Shown here in pieces: positions 17,507 through 26,263 of a stretch of 38,484 bases of DNA (position 1 is its first letter; each line of letters starts with the position of its first letter). The stretch is from JALYXS01 sp051003795 (lineage in GTDB: Bacteria; Acidobacteriota; Terriglobia; Bryobacterales; Bryobacteraceae). The stretch covers positions 1 through 38,484 of the forward strand of contig JBPCKZ010000040.1 in assembly GCA_051003795.1 (NCBI GenBank), written 5' to 3'. Below the pieces are notes generated by a model. It had not been told where the DNA came from. It did not search any database and was given only the letters and a program-made list of their open reading frames with translations. A program made the position numbers and the translations under genes.

Positions 17507-18592
17507 TTAAGCCAAGAGGTCCGACAGCTTGCTGTGTCGATCGCCAACCCTGTCGCGCAGGACGACAATGTTGTCAGGTTCCTCCGCGAACCAAGCAAAG
17601 GAATGCCACGCTAACTCGGGTATAGTTTTGCGAAAGGCCGGTTGGCTTAGGTCCAGATAAGCCGAAACAAATGCGACCTGCCGTTTCTTAAGCCCCGCGT
17701 CCGTCGCGATTTCGAGCAACGCCTGTTTGCGGGCTTCGTTGATCGGTCCATCCGTCGCAACCACCTCGACGAAAATGAGCAAAGGATCTCGCGGACCAAG
17801 GTCGACCAGTAAGATGTCCGGCAGATATCGATCAGCCGGTATCTTCAGGTGAATCGATTTGGCCAGATCGTCGTCGCGGGCCACGACCTTATTGCCGCTC
17901 TCGCTCAAGAAGTTCACGCCGGGCCTCGACAGGAAACGAGGAGCAAACTCCTCCAGCACCGCTTTCGTTATGACCGAACTCGGTCCAGCCGCAAGCCGCC
18001 GTGTTTCGCCGTTCGGGAATGAGACCAGCATGCCAGTCTTGGTCGCCACAATTCCCTTCCCGACGATCTGGACTCGCGCGAGCGCACTTGCTGAAAGATT
18101 CGCCGACTGCCACTCGGAGATCGCTTCGGCGAGAGCCTCCTCCACCAGTTCCGGCCGGAATAGCGCGGCAAACGACATCGCGAGAGCATAACGGGGGACG
18201 CTCGATGTGGTCGGAATATCTGGCCTTACAACAACGGCACCCATCCGCATCAGGCCATCGCGGAGAGTTTCATCGCGTATCGGCTCTCTTGTGTTATCCG
18301 CATACCAACGTCCCGGAACTTGGATCTCCTGACGCCCGAGAGAAGCCGCTGCCCATGCCAACCGCGATGCATCGTCCGTCTTACTTGCTTGCGCGTCCGA
18401 CATCCGGGCTACTTGATTCGGACGAACGAATGTATCCCGTCCGTCCACGGCGCCCGCGTAGAGCATGACAAAGACTGTCTTCGCGGCGATATCGCGCGTG
18501 CAGTACTGCCGGTTTGGAGTACCGTCCGGGAAAATTCGTTGCAAGCGATTTTGGATGACGGAAGCGGGAATGACCGAAGGCAGGGGAGTCAC
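17507..18592 (-). CDS. BsuBI/PstI-type restriction endonuclease
   Basis: 361 residues from a GTG at 18592, which overlaps the methyltransferase stop (GTGA); a TTG 33 bases further upstream is possible. The N-terminal part has 'IFPDGTPNRQYCTRDIAAKTVFVMLYAGAV', the C-terminal part 'FLSESGNKVV', and the nuclease site is 'YLPDILLVDLGPRDPLLIFVEVVAT' (Asp about 259 and Glu about 276). These match BsuBI/PstI family type II enzymes, which cut CTGCAG; the target here is inferred from the family only. It is convergent with moaA. Confidence 0.88.
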   Translation of the reverse strand: MTPLPSVIPASVIQNRLQRIFPDGTPNRQYCTRDIAAKTVFVMLYAGAVDGRDTFVRPNQVARMSDAQASKTDDASRLAWAAASLGRQEIQVPGRWYADNTREPIRDETLRDGLMRMGAVVVRPDIPTTSSVPRYALAMSFAALFRPELVEEALAEAISEWQSANLSASALARVQIVGKGIVATKTGMLVSFPNGETRRLAAGPSSVITKAVLEEFAPRFLSRPGVNFLSESGNKVVARDDDLAKSIHLKIPADRYLPDILLVDLGPRDPLLIFVEVVATDGPINEARKQALLEIATDAGLKKRQVAFVSAYLDLSQPAFRKTIPELAWHSFAWFAEEPDNIVVLRDRVGDRHSKLSDLLA

Positions 18593-20373
18593 ACAATCGT
18601 TCCATTCACGAAAAGACTTCCGCAAGCCCGCTCAATGCACGCCCGGTCGGCTCCACGCGCGATCGCCTCTTCAACTAAAGCGAGCGCTTCAGGAGGCGGG
18701 AGCGGGAGAGATTCGAGCTCATAAGCCGAAACCGCGACGCTGCCGCTGATACAGCGAAAGGCATCGTCGATAACCGCGGTGTTCAAAATAGCAGCCAAAA
18801 CGGATGGCCGCACACTAGGTTGGCCGTTCCGCGGAAGAATCATGTTCAAATGATTTTCGACGACCGCCGCGCCGTACTCGTCTATAAAGTCTTGAGGCAT
18901 TTGGGCCGCCACGATCCGTCGATTCTGTTCTTTCGCCGTTGTCCTTTGCACCAGTACACAAGACCGGCGCGAAATCAGCCAGTCGTCGCCCCGGCGGGGC
19001 AGGAAATACGGCTGGTGATTTCTTCGAGTGGATCGAAAGACGAATTGCCCGTCAGCCGTTATGGATTCGGCCCAAATCAGCGGGTACGCTCCTCGAGATG
19101 GGCGAGCCCTGAGCTGATCTTTATGGCGATTCCACACAAGAGGGCCAGTGCTCACCTTGTACCCGTAATCCTTGAGCGTATGGCGAAATCCGCGCAGTGC
19201 TCTAACGAGATCGGCATGTTCCAGTTTCCGGGGGATAATCCACGGTCCTCCACCTGGAGTGGGAAGGATGAATGAGCCGGCCGCTTGAGCGTCCATGGAG
19301 CCGGCGTCCTTCGGAGCGAGAAAGTGCACCGTTGCCGCCTCCCCCGAGCCGCCTCGACGATATGTCGCGAGCAAAGTCTCTTGCAATGCGTCGTCGAAAA
19401 CTCCCTTCCGGGAAACTACGAAATCGATGTTTACGGGTGGCGCTTCATCAATGAGGAGAAGCCGGAGAGCCTTGAAGTACTCGCCGGCGAGGAAACTGGC
19501 AGGCGTGACAAAAGCGATTATCCCGCCCGGCTCGCATAGCTTCACGGCGGCGTCGGTAAATAATCCGTACAGGTTGGCGTGACCATAGAGGCTGCGACGG
19601 TACTTCTCCCGCAGCTCCGGCTCGAGCGTCACGCGGCCGTACGGCGGGTTCCCCACGACAAGGTCATAGAGATCCCCCTGAGCGGTCACTTTCTCGAGGG
19701 TGTTACAAACTTCCACAACCACCGGGAGCCGCTTGCCGGCACGGCGGCATAGTTCCATTACCGTCGCTTCCAAAAGTACTTGCGCGATCCACGCCGCAAA
19801 GGGATCAATCTCGAATCCTCTTAAGCGAAGCCCGAGTTCTTGCACCAGAAGCCGCGAATCTTTCAACCGGGAGCCCGAAACCATTTTCTCCGCGACCGAA
19901 GATAGAAAGGCGCCTCCGCCGCACGCCGGATCGAGAACACGGCAAACACTCCAATCCACCCCCGCGGTAGCAGCTTTTGTCAGCAGCCGCTCGGTCAGTG
20001 CCGGAGGAGTATAGAAGACGCCCAAGCGCGCGCGCATCTCATCCGGAATCGTTGCCGTGTAAATTGCGCCAATCAGGTACCCTGCCTGAATTGGGCCGAG
20101 TTGCGTCGCAGCCATTCCCAAAACTTTCGCGAGCAGGTTCGCGGGTTGGTTGAGCGCAAATGGCTCGATTGTTTGAAACGGACTTGCCACGGGCCACGCT
20201 TCGCGGTAGGAGTTTTGAATTCCAGTCCAATAAGCGCCGATAATGGTAGCGCAGAAAGATCGCCCAAACGCGAGCCTATCGCCTATTGGAATGGTTTCGG
20301 CGAGGCTCTTGGCAATCGACTTGCCCTCGCGCAACGCCGCAGTGGAATCCTGCCGAACGGGCTCAACCGCCAT
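18589..20373 (-). CDS. N6-adenine DNA methyltransferase of the RM pair
   Basis: 594 residues from an ATG at 20373; a TTG at 20406, one base after the hslU stop, would add 11 residues. The gamma-type order is visible: motif X 'FYTPPALTERLL' (about 120-131), SAM-binding 'LDPACGGGAFLSSV' (147-160) and catalytic 'VVGNPPYGRV' (240-249). It overlaps the endonuclease gene by four bases, as in a coupled restriction-modification operon. The gene protects the host's own sites. It begins right after hslU, which suggests insertion of the pair at the end of the hslVU operon. Confidence 0.88.
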   Translation of the reverse strand: MAVEPVRQDSTAALREGKSIAKSLAETIPIGDRLAFGRSFCATIIGAYWTGIQNSYREAWPVASPFQTIEPFALNQPANLLAKVLGMAATQLGPIQAGYLIGAIYTATIPDEMRARLGVFYTPPALTERLLTKAATAGVDWSVCRVLDPACGGGAFLSSVAEKMVSGSRLKDSRLLVQELGLRLRGFEIDPFAAWIAQVLLEATVMELCRRAGKRLPVVVEVCNTLEKVTAQGDLYDLVVGNPPYGRVTLEPELREKYRRSLYGHANLYGLFTDAAVKLCEPGGIIAFVTPASFLAGEYFKALRLLLIDEAPPVNIDFVVSRKGVFDDALQETLLATYRRGGSGEAATVHFLAPKDAGSMDAQAAGSFILPTPGGGPWIIPRKLEHADLVRALRGFRHTLKDYGYKVSTGPLVWNRHKDQLRARPSRGAYPLIWAESITADGQFVFRSTRRNHQPYFLPRRGDDWLISRRSCVLVQRTTAKEQNRRIVAAQMPQDFIDEYGAAVVENHLNMILPRNGQPSVRPSVLAAILNTAVIDDAFRCISGSVAVSAYELESLPLPPPEALALVEEAIARGADRACIERACGSLFVNGTIV

Positions 20374-20407
20374 CAATAGCTGGTGAGCGTTGAAGTGGGA
20401 TTTCAAC

Positions 20408-21766
20408 TTACAGAATATACCGGCTCAAATCCTGATCCTTCACGATGTCCGCCAGTTGCTTGCGGACGTACGCGGCGTCCACCTTCACGTTCTTCTTCTT
20501 CAAATCCGGACCTTCAAACGAGATTTCCTCGAGCATCTTCTCCATGATGGTGTGCAGCCGCCGCGCGCCGATGTTCTCCGACGATTCATTCACCTGCGCG
20601 GCGAATCGCGCCACTTCTTCCAGAGCGTCTGGCGTGAGGTTCAGCTTAATGCCTTCGGTTTCCATCAACGCCACGTACTGCTTCGAAAGCGCGTTCTTCG
20701 GTTCGCTCAAAATCCGAATGAAATCCTGAACGGTAAGCGATTTCAGCTCCACGCGAATCGGAAAACGGCCTTGCAGCTCGGGGATCATGTCGCTCGGCTT
20801 CGAAACGTGAAACGCTCCCGCCGCGATGAACAGAATGTGGTCGGTACGCACGAATCCGTGGCGCGTGTTGACCGTCGTCCCCTCGACAATCGGCAGAATA
20901 TCGCGCTGCACGCCTTCGCGGCTCACATCCGGCCCATGGCCCGATTCGCGGCCGGCAATCTTGTCGATCTCGTCGAGGAAAATGATGCCGCTCGTTTCCA
21001 CCCGCTCGAGCGCCACCCGAGTCACCTGCTCCATATCGATGAGCTTCTGCTCTTCTTCCTGGACCAGGTAATCCATGGCCTCGCCCACGCGCATGCGCCG
21101 CTTCCGCGTGCGCTGTCCGAAGAGGTTGGGCAGCATGTCTTTCAAGTTGATGCCCATTTCTTCGATGCCCGCGTTGGTCGCGATCTCGAACGTGGGCCCG
21201 CGATCCTTCACGTCGATTTCGACCATGCGCTCGTCCAGCTTGCCTTCGCGCAGGCGCTCCTTCAGCTTCTCGCGGGAGCGCTCGTTCGGTTCGGCGTTTT
21301 CGGCCGGCGGCGGCATCAAGAGATCGAGCAACCGCTCTTCCGCGTTGGCTTCGGCGCGCTCGGCTACTTCATCGAGCCGCTCTTCGCGAACCATGTCGAT
21401 CGCGATATCCACCAGATCGCGAATCATCGATTCGACATCGCGCCCCACATATCCGACTTCCGTGAATTTGCTCGCCTCCACCTTTAGGAACGGGGAATTC
21501 GCCAGCTTCGCGAGACGCCGCGCGAGCTCCGTTTTTCCCACGCCGGTCGGCCCAATCATCAGGATGTTCTTGGGCATCACCTCGTCCGCCATCTCGGGCG
21601 GCAATTTCTGCCGGCGAATGCGATTCCGCAGCGCGATCGCCACGGCTTTCTTCGCCTCCGGCTGCCCGATCACGTATTTATCCAGCTCGCGAACGATCTC
21701 GCGCGGAGTTAGCTCGTCGAGCACCGGCCGCTCGTCCGTCGCCTGGCTGGGAAGATAAATAACCAT
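20408..21766 (-). CDS. hslU: ATP-dependent protease ATPase subunit
   Basis: 452 residues. Seen: Walker A 'IGPTGVGKTE' (71-80), the pore loop 'GYVG' (105-108), Walker B 'IIFLDEIDKI' (261-270) and the C-terminus 'DLSRYIL' that docks into HslV. HslU unfolds substrates and feeds them to HslV in the cytoplasm. ATG at 21766 overlaps the hslV stop by one base (TGATG). Full family length. Confidence 0.98.
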   Translation of the reverse strand: MVIYLPSQATDERPVLDELTPREIVRELDKYVIGQPEAKKAVAIALRNRIRRQKLPPEMADEVMPKNILMIGPTGVGKTELARRLAKLANSPFLKVEASKFTEVGYVGRDVESMIRDLVDIAIDMVREERLDEVAERAEANAEERLLDLLMPPPAENAEPNERSREKLKERLREGKLDERMVEIDVKDRGPTFEIATNAGIEEMGINLKDMLPNLFGQRTRKRRMRVGEAMDYLVQEEEQKLIDMEQVTRVALERVETSGIIFLDEIDKIAGRESGHGPDVSREGVQRDILPIVEGTTVNTRHGFVRTDHILFIAAGAFHVSKPSDMIPELQGRFPIRVELKSLTVQDFIRILSEPKNALSKQYVALMETEGIKLNLTPDALEEVARFAAQVNESSENIGARRLHTIMEKMLEEISFEGPDLKKKNVKVDAAYVRKQLADIVKDQDLSRYIL

Positions 21767-22305
21767 CAGGCAAGCTCCTCATAGGTGATGTTTTGATTCG
21801 TAAAGATGCAGATCTTCGAGGCGATGTCCATCGATTGCTCGACGATCTGGCGTGCCGGGAGCTTGGTATTGCGAAGCAGCGCAATCGCCGCGGCCATCGC
21901 AAACGATCCGCCCGATCCGATCGCGGCGGCGCTCTCGTCCGGCTCGATCACGTCGCCGTTTCCGCTCAGGATGAAAATATTTTTCGTGTCGGCCACCAGC
22001 AACAGCGCTTCCAAATGCCGCAGGATTTTGTCGGTGCGCCATTCTTTGGCCAGTTCGACCACGGAACGCGGCAAATTGCCGTTGAACTGCTCGAGCTTGG
22101 CTTCAAAGCGCGCGAAAAGCGAAAATGCGTCGGCGGTCGCGCCCGCGAATCCGGCCAGCACCTTGTCATTATAAAGACGGCGCAGCTTCTTGGCGGACGA
22201 TTTCAGCACCTCATGCCCGAGCGTAACCTGGCCATCGCCCGCCATCACGACTTTGTCGTCACGGCGGACGCAGATCACCGTGGTCGAGCGTATGCGTTCT
22301 TTCAT
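21766..22305 (-). CDS. hslV: ATP-dependent protease peptidase subunit
   Basis: 179 residues with the N-terminus MKERIRSTTVICV; the catalytic threonine is one of T8/T9, exposed after a short propeptide. 'KVVMAGDGQVTLG' and 'AGFAGATADAFSLF' are family hallmarks. It forms the double hexamer of the HslVU protease. Translationally coupled to hslU. Confidence 0.97.
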   Translation of the reverse strand: MKERIRSTTVICVRRDDKVVMAGDGQVTLGHEVLKSSAKKLRRLYNDKVLAGFAGATADAFSLFARFEAKLEQFNGNLPRSVVELAKEWRTDKILRHLEALLLVADTKNIFILSGNGDVIEPDESAAAIGSGGSFAMAAAIALLRNTKLPARQIVEQSMDIASKICIFTNQNITYEELA

Positions 22306-22351
22306 GGGATTGAAATTTCAGTTTATCGCAGTTCCAGAACCGTGAGGCTCT

Positions 22352-22762
22352 TCACAAACGGTAAAGCATGAAGTAGACGATCACGCCCGTGACACTGACA
22401 TAAAGCCAGATCGGCAGCGTCCAGCGCGCGATCCGGCGATGTTTATCGAAACGCCGGCGCAGGGCCCGTGAAAGCGTGATAACCGCGAGCACCGGAACGG
22501 TAAATGCAAGCGCCAGATGACTGATCAGAACGGCGAAATAGACGGTCCGGATGGGCCCCGTTTTCAAAAAATGCACGGAGCCAACCTGCGAATGGTAGAC
22601 AAGGTAGCAGGCCAGAAATAGCATCGAAACGACGAATGCGGAAAGCATTACTCGCCGGTGCTGTTCCACCCGCTTGCGGCGGATTAAGGTATAGCCCCAG
22701 ATCAGCAGGACCGCCGCCGCGGCATTTAGAAATGCATCGACGGTGGGGAGAAGGCGGATCAG
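22352..22762 (-). CDS. DUF420 membrane protein, cytochrome oxidase-associated
   Basis: 136 residues if it begins at CTG 22762. The body 'VEQHRRVMLSAFVVSMLFLACYLVYH' and 'GPIRTVYFAVLISHLALAFTVPVLAVITL' is typical DUF420, a four-helix protein of oxidase assembly loci (CtaM-like). No ATG, GTG or TTG lies before the first helix; the first GTG (22669) would remove it. The CTG makes a CTGA overlap with the SCO stop, matching the four-base junctions of the genes around it. Histidines in 'EQHRR' and 'VYHSQ' are conserved features. Confidence 0.8.
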   Translation of the reverse strand: MIRLLPTVDAFLNAAAAVLLIWGYTLIRRKRVEQHRRVMLSAFVVSMLFLACYLVYHSQVGSVHFLKTGPIRTVYFAVLISHLALAFTVPVLAVITLSRALRRRFDKHRRIARWTLPIWLYVSVTGVIVYFMLYRL

Positions 22763-23319
22763 AGGTTTTCTTTTGCAAGCAGCCGCGCGTCGGCTGTAAT
22801 GGCGCCCACCGGGTCGCCATCCCCGATGCCATAGTAGCCGCGGATGTTCCCGCGGCCGTCCACCAGGACAAAACGCGTACTATGATCCATCGCGCCACTC
22901 AGGTTCCCAAGCTTGAATGCTTCCCGATCGAGAAGCTGCAGCGTTGCGGGATCGCCGGTCAAGAACCACCAGCGATCGGGTTCGGCTTGGAAACGCTTGG
23001 CGTACTCCGCAAGCACGGGCGGCGTGTCGCGCGCGGGATCGACCGTGAACGAAACCAGCTTGAGGCCGGGCATGTTGTTGCCGGTTGCCTTCTGCAATTC
23101 ATGCATGCGCGAGCTCATTCGCGGGCACGGCCCCTCGCAATTCGTGAAGATGAAATCCGCCACCCAGATGGAGCCGTCGAGCGATTTGCGATCGAATGGC
23201 GCGCCGGTTTGGGAAGTAAGCTCAAAGGCGGGCACGTGGCCGTAGTTGGGGAGATCGCGATGCCGCGCGCAGGCGGAAACCAGCATCAGAGCCGCGGGGA
23301 GGCAGCTTCTCAACCTCAT
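22759..23319 (-). CDS. SCO1/SenC copper chaperone, lipoprotein
   Basis: 186 residues with a lipobox (LVSAC, C17). The thioredoxin-like fold carries the copper site: C61 and C65 in 'TNCEGPCPRM' and H146 in 'AMDHSTRF'. SCO proteins deliver copper to the CuA site of cytochrome c oxidase. Start overlaps the ctaB stop (ATGA), and its stop overlaps the DUF420 start. Confidence 0.95.
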   Translation of the reverse strand: MRLRSCLPAALMLVSACARHRDLPNYGHVPAFELTSQTGAPFDRKSLDGSIWVADFIFTNCEGPCPRMSSRMHELQKATGNNMPGLKLVSFTVDPARDTPPVLAEYAKRFQAEPDRWWFLTGDPATLQLLDREAFKLGNLSGAMDHSTRFVLVDGRGNIRGYYGIGDGDPVGAITADARLLAKENL

Positions 23320-24170
23320 AATCCGGGCCGGTCCAACACCATCAAGCCGTAAATCAATGGCAAATAAATCACGCTCACCAGCAGCACCCTTCTCGCGCGA
23401 AGTCTTGTCCGGTCAAACGCCACGCGCACTCCCGAATACAGAAACCAACCTCCCAGAATCAGAGCGCCGAACAGATAAATCCGTCCCGACATTCCGAGCA
23501 AACTCGGAAACAAACTTACGGGGATCAGCGTGGAGGCGTAAATCACAATCTGCCGCGCCGTCGATTCGCCGTCCGGTTCCACCACCGGCAACATGCGAAT
23601 CCCCGCGCGTGCATAGTCCTCGCGATACATCCAAGCTATCGCCAGAAAATGCGGGAACTGCCAAATGAACAAAATGGCGAAAAGCGCCCAAGCTTCGGAG
23701 GTGAGCGTGCCGCTCGACGCCGCGTAGCCGATTATCGGCGGCATAGCGCCGGGCAGTGCGCCGACCACCGTCGATAAAGAAGACCGCTGCTTCAGAGGCG
23801 TGTACAAAAAAAGATAACTGGCGAGCGTGAATAGCCCGAGCAGCCCCGAAAGCAGATTTACAAACAGCGCCAATTCGAGAAATCCCGCGAGCGCGAGCGC
23901 CGTCGAAAAAACCAGCGCGCGCGTCGGATCCAACCGCCCGGAAGGCAGTGGCCGCTGCGCCGTCCGGTGCATTTTGCGATCCGAAATGCGCTCGGTCCAC
24001 TGGTTCAGCGCCGAAGTCCCGGAGGCAATCAGCCCGGTTCCGATAATCGTGTTGATAAACGACGCCCAGCCATGCCATCCGGTCTTCAATCCGAAGAAAT
24101 AGCCGACGCCGGTGCTCATTAAGATGAGCCAGGTGATTCGCGGCTTGGTCAGGGCGATGTAGTCTTTCAT
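23316..24170 (-). CDS. ctaB: Protohaem IX farnesyltransferase (haem O synthase)
   Basis: 284 residues from ATG 24170, overlapping the ctaA stop (ATGA). Multiple membrane segments and the UbiA-family signatures 'NQWTERISDRKMHRTAQRPLPSG' and 'YTPLKQRSSLSTVVGALPGAMPP' are present. The first Asp-rich motif has Glu in the usual Asp place. Haem O made here is the substrate of CtaA for haem A. Confidence 0.95.
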   Translation of the reverse strand: MKDYIALTKPRITWLILMSTGVGYFFGLKTGWHGWASFINTIIGTGLIASGTSALNQWTERISDRKMHRTAQRPLPSGRLDPTRALVFSTALALAGFLELALFVNLLSGLLGLFTLASYLFLYTPLKQRSSLSTVVGALPGAMPPIIGYAASSGTLTSEAWALFAILFIWQFPHFLAIAWMYREDYARAGIRMLPVVEPDGESTARQIVIYASTLIPVSLFPSLLGMSGRIYLFGALILGGWFLYSGVRVAFDRTRLRARRVLLVSVIYLPLIYGLMVLDRPGL

Positions 24171-25063
24171 GACGCCACGGCCATCCGGCCCGGCGCCATC
24201 CTGGCTTCTTGCGGGCGCACGTTGCGGAATACTTGGATCGCCAGAACCACGCTCGCGGCCATGGTCAGCGCGCCCACCGCGACGTGCAAAACCGTGAAGG
24301 CGATCATGACGGGCATGGGTTGAACCGCATCGGCGGTCGCAATCCGGCTCATATAGGCCGCGATGCCCAGAAACACTTGCGAGAAGGCGATCGACAACAA
24401 CGCCAAAGCGGACCGGAGCAAGGGGGGATGCTCCGAATAGTGACGCAGCACCCGTACGCAAACCCAAAGTATTACGCCCGTCACCAGCGACGCGGCGCCG
24501 ATGTGATAAACCACGCCGAGCGCCTTATGCCGCGCCGCCGCGCCCAAAGCCAACTGCATCAACACGAAGATCGGCGCGGCCATCGCCAACGTCCGCAGCG
24601 ATGGCGCGCCGGCGTCGCTCACTATGTGAGGACCGCGCCGCCAGCTCGCCGACGTGAAAACCGCGATCGCCACGGTGGTCGCAAAGAAAAGCTGCGCAAG
24701 GCACGCGTGGCTCACGCTGATAGCCGGCGGCAGCAGGTAAATCACCGTTAGGCCGCCCAGAACTCCTTGCGCGATTACGGCAGCCACGGCCACCAGCCCG
24801 AGCCGCTTCATCCATGTCCGGTCGTCCACGCGCCAGAGCCAGACAGCCAGCACGATAGTCAACACACCGGTCAGCGTGGCGATCATGCGGTGTCCATGCT
24901 CGTACAGAATTCCGCCTTCCATCGGGGGCATGAGTTTGCCATAGGAAAGCGGCCAGTCGGGTACGGAAAGGCCCGCGTCGTTGCTGGTCACGAGGCCGCC
25001 AGCCGCCACCAGCAGCAGAGTGCAGGCCGCCAGCAGAATGGCGAAGCGATGGAGGCCGGTCAT
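24167..25063 (-). CDS. ctaA: Haem A synthase (COX15/CtaA)
   Basis: 298 residues with about eight membrane helices. Haem-ligand histidines of the family are visible: 'YEHGHRM' (E55, H56, H58), 'ISVSHACLAQ' (H119), 'VVYHIGA' (H187) and 'TVLHVAVG' (H260). It converts haem O to haem A. ATG at 25063 overlaps the upstream lipoprotein stop (ATGA). No oxidase subunit genes are in the window. Confidence 0.94.
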   Translation of the reverse strand: MTGLHRFAILLAACTLLLVAAGGLVTSNDAGLSVPDWPLSYGKLMPPMEGGILYEHGHRMIATLTGVLTIVLAVWLWRVDDRTWMKRLGLVAVAAVIAQGVLGGLTVIYLLPPAISVSHACLAQLFFATTVAIAVFTSASWRRGPHIVSDAGAPSLRTLAMAAPIFVLMQLALGAAARHKALGVVYHIGAASLVTGVILWVCVRVLRHYSEHPPLLRSALALLSIAFSQVFLGIAAYMSRIATADAVQPMPVMIAFTVLHVAVGALTMAASVVLAIQVFRNVRPQEARMAPGRMAVAS

Positions 25064-25818
25064 GTGGTCGCGCCCGCAAAACTAAAATCGATCGTCTTGC
25101 TCTCTTGCGGGCCGACCGCTACCGGAATCCGCTTGCGGCCGTATTTTTCATGAACCGCCTCCACGATGTATTTGCCGGGAGGAAGGCCTTTCAGCGCGAA
25201 TGCGCCATCTTCGCCGGTTACGGCGAAAAACGGATGCGCGACCACGGCCAGATAACTGCGCATCCAGGGATGCACGCTGCATGTCACCGGAAACCAGACT
25301 TCCTGAAGATCGAAACGCTTGAATTTCTTCTCGGCGCGCGGAGGCTGCGATTCATTCCACGCCGGATTGATCGAGGATTCGGCATGCACGTTGTGGTTCA
25401 CCGGATCGCTGTTACCGATTTCAATCTCCTGTCCGGTCATTACGCCGAGCACGTGGGGCCGGTACACGCAGCCGTTTTGATCGAGGCGGGCGGGCAAAGC
25501 AGGCGCGTTCCAGCGCGCTTTCGGAAGCCCCTCCGCGATCCACACAAACGTGTTCCGCAGCGTTCCATTCCCGTTCACGACGACCTGCTCGGCCTTTTGC
25601 GGAGTGCGATGCTCCCGCTCGCACGATGGATTTGCGGACATGTCGATCCGGGGCATCACGGGCGGAGTTCCCTCGAACAGCACCTTACCGGCGATGCTGC
25701 CCGCGGTCGCCGGATCGACCTGTGCGAGTGGAAGCGGTTCAGTACTGGCATGGTCGCCGCTGCCGCAGCCGATCGGAATCAAGAGCAGAACGGAAAGCGG
25801 AATACGTCTGAAGGCCAA
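25060..25818 (-). CDS. Exported cupredoxin-like protein with carboxypeptidase-regulatory domain
   Basis: 252 residues from a TTG at 25818. A hydrophobic N-terminus ends 'LLLIPIGCGSG', a possible lipobox at C18. The middle is cupredoxin-like: 'DPVNHNVHAES' (H142, H145) and 'PVTCSVHPWMRSY' (C180, H183, M186) give the His, Cys, His, Met set of a type 1 copper site. The last 60 residues ('GEDGAFALKGLPPGKYIVEAVHEKYG') are a carboxypeptidase-regulatory-like beta fold. It sits at the head of the haem A/SCO genes with an ATGA overlap, so a role in copper or electron handling near cytochrome oxidase is a fair guess; function is not known. Confidence 0.78.
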   Translation of the reverse strand: MAFRRIPLSVLLLIPIGCGSGDHASTEPLPLAQVDPATAGSIAGKVLFEGTPPVMPRIDMSANPSCEREHRTPQKAEQVVVNGNGTLRNTFVWIAEGLPKARWNAPALPARLDQNGCVYRPHVLGVMTGQEIEIGNSDPVNHNVHAESSINPAWNESQPPRAEKKFKRFDLQEVWFPVTCSVHPWMRSYLAVVAHPFFAVTGEDGAFALKGLPPGKYIVEAVHEKYGRKRIPVAVGPQESKTIDFSFAGATT

Positions 25819-25849
25819 TGGATTAACAACTATTCTCGCATGGCCGTGC

Positions 25850-26263
25850 TCACCCGAGCTTCATCGGCGCGACAATCGACATCGGATCGAACGCGACAAT
25901 CTTCCATTTCCCGCCGCGCTTGCTTAACTGGACCGTGACGATCCGGCGCCGTCGCTCCATCCGTGCATTGGGCGCTTTCGGTTGCAACTGCAACAGCCAA
26001 TCCAGCTTTGCGGAACGGTTCTCGTCGTCGCCGCTCTCGGTCAAAATGTCAATCGAGCAAACAATCTCAGCCTGCTCCACCAGCGCAATCGCGTTCGATG
26101 AGAAGTAATCGTACTCCGGCATGCCCCGGTCGAACGGCTTCAGAAACGCGATGGCATTCCCGGCGCTTAAGGCGGACGCGATTGCCGTCAGGGTGTCGAG
26201 AACTTCCTGTGATCCCGCGAAAAGGGGAGTCGCCAGCGTGGCTATCAATATGCGACGGGTCAC
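25850..26263 (-). CDS. Small exported NTF2/SnoaL-like protein
   Basis: 137 residues from GTG 26263, which overlaps the argJ stop (GTGA). The N-terminus 'TRRILIATLATPLFAGS' is a signal peptide, and the rest ('AGNAIAFLKPFDRG', 'RRRRIVTVQLSKRGGKWKIVAFDP') has the alpha-plus-beta pattern of the NTF2-like superfamily. An additional GTG 48 bases upstream lies inside argJ. Function is not known. Confidence 0.68.
   Translation of the reverse strand: MTRRILIATLATPLFAGSQEVLDTLTAIASALSAGNAIAFLKPFDRGMPEYDYFSSNAIALVEQAEIVCSIDILTESGDDENRSAKLDWLLQLQPKAPNARMERRRRIVTVQLSKRGGKWKIVAFDPMSIVAPMKLG

Noticed and set aside
20390..21487. A 365-codon open frame on the plus strand opposite hslU
   Set aside because: It is antisense to a well-conserved gene, rich in His, Arg and Leu, and matches no family; it is a result of high GC content.
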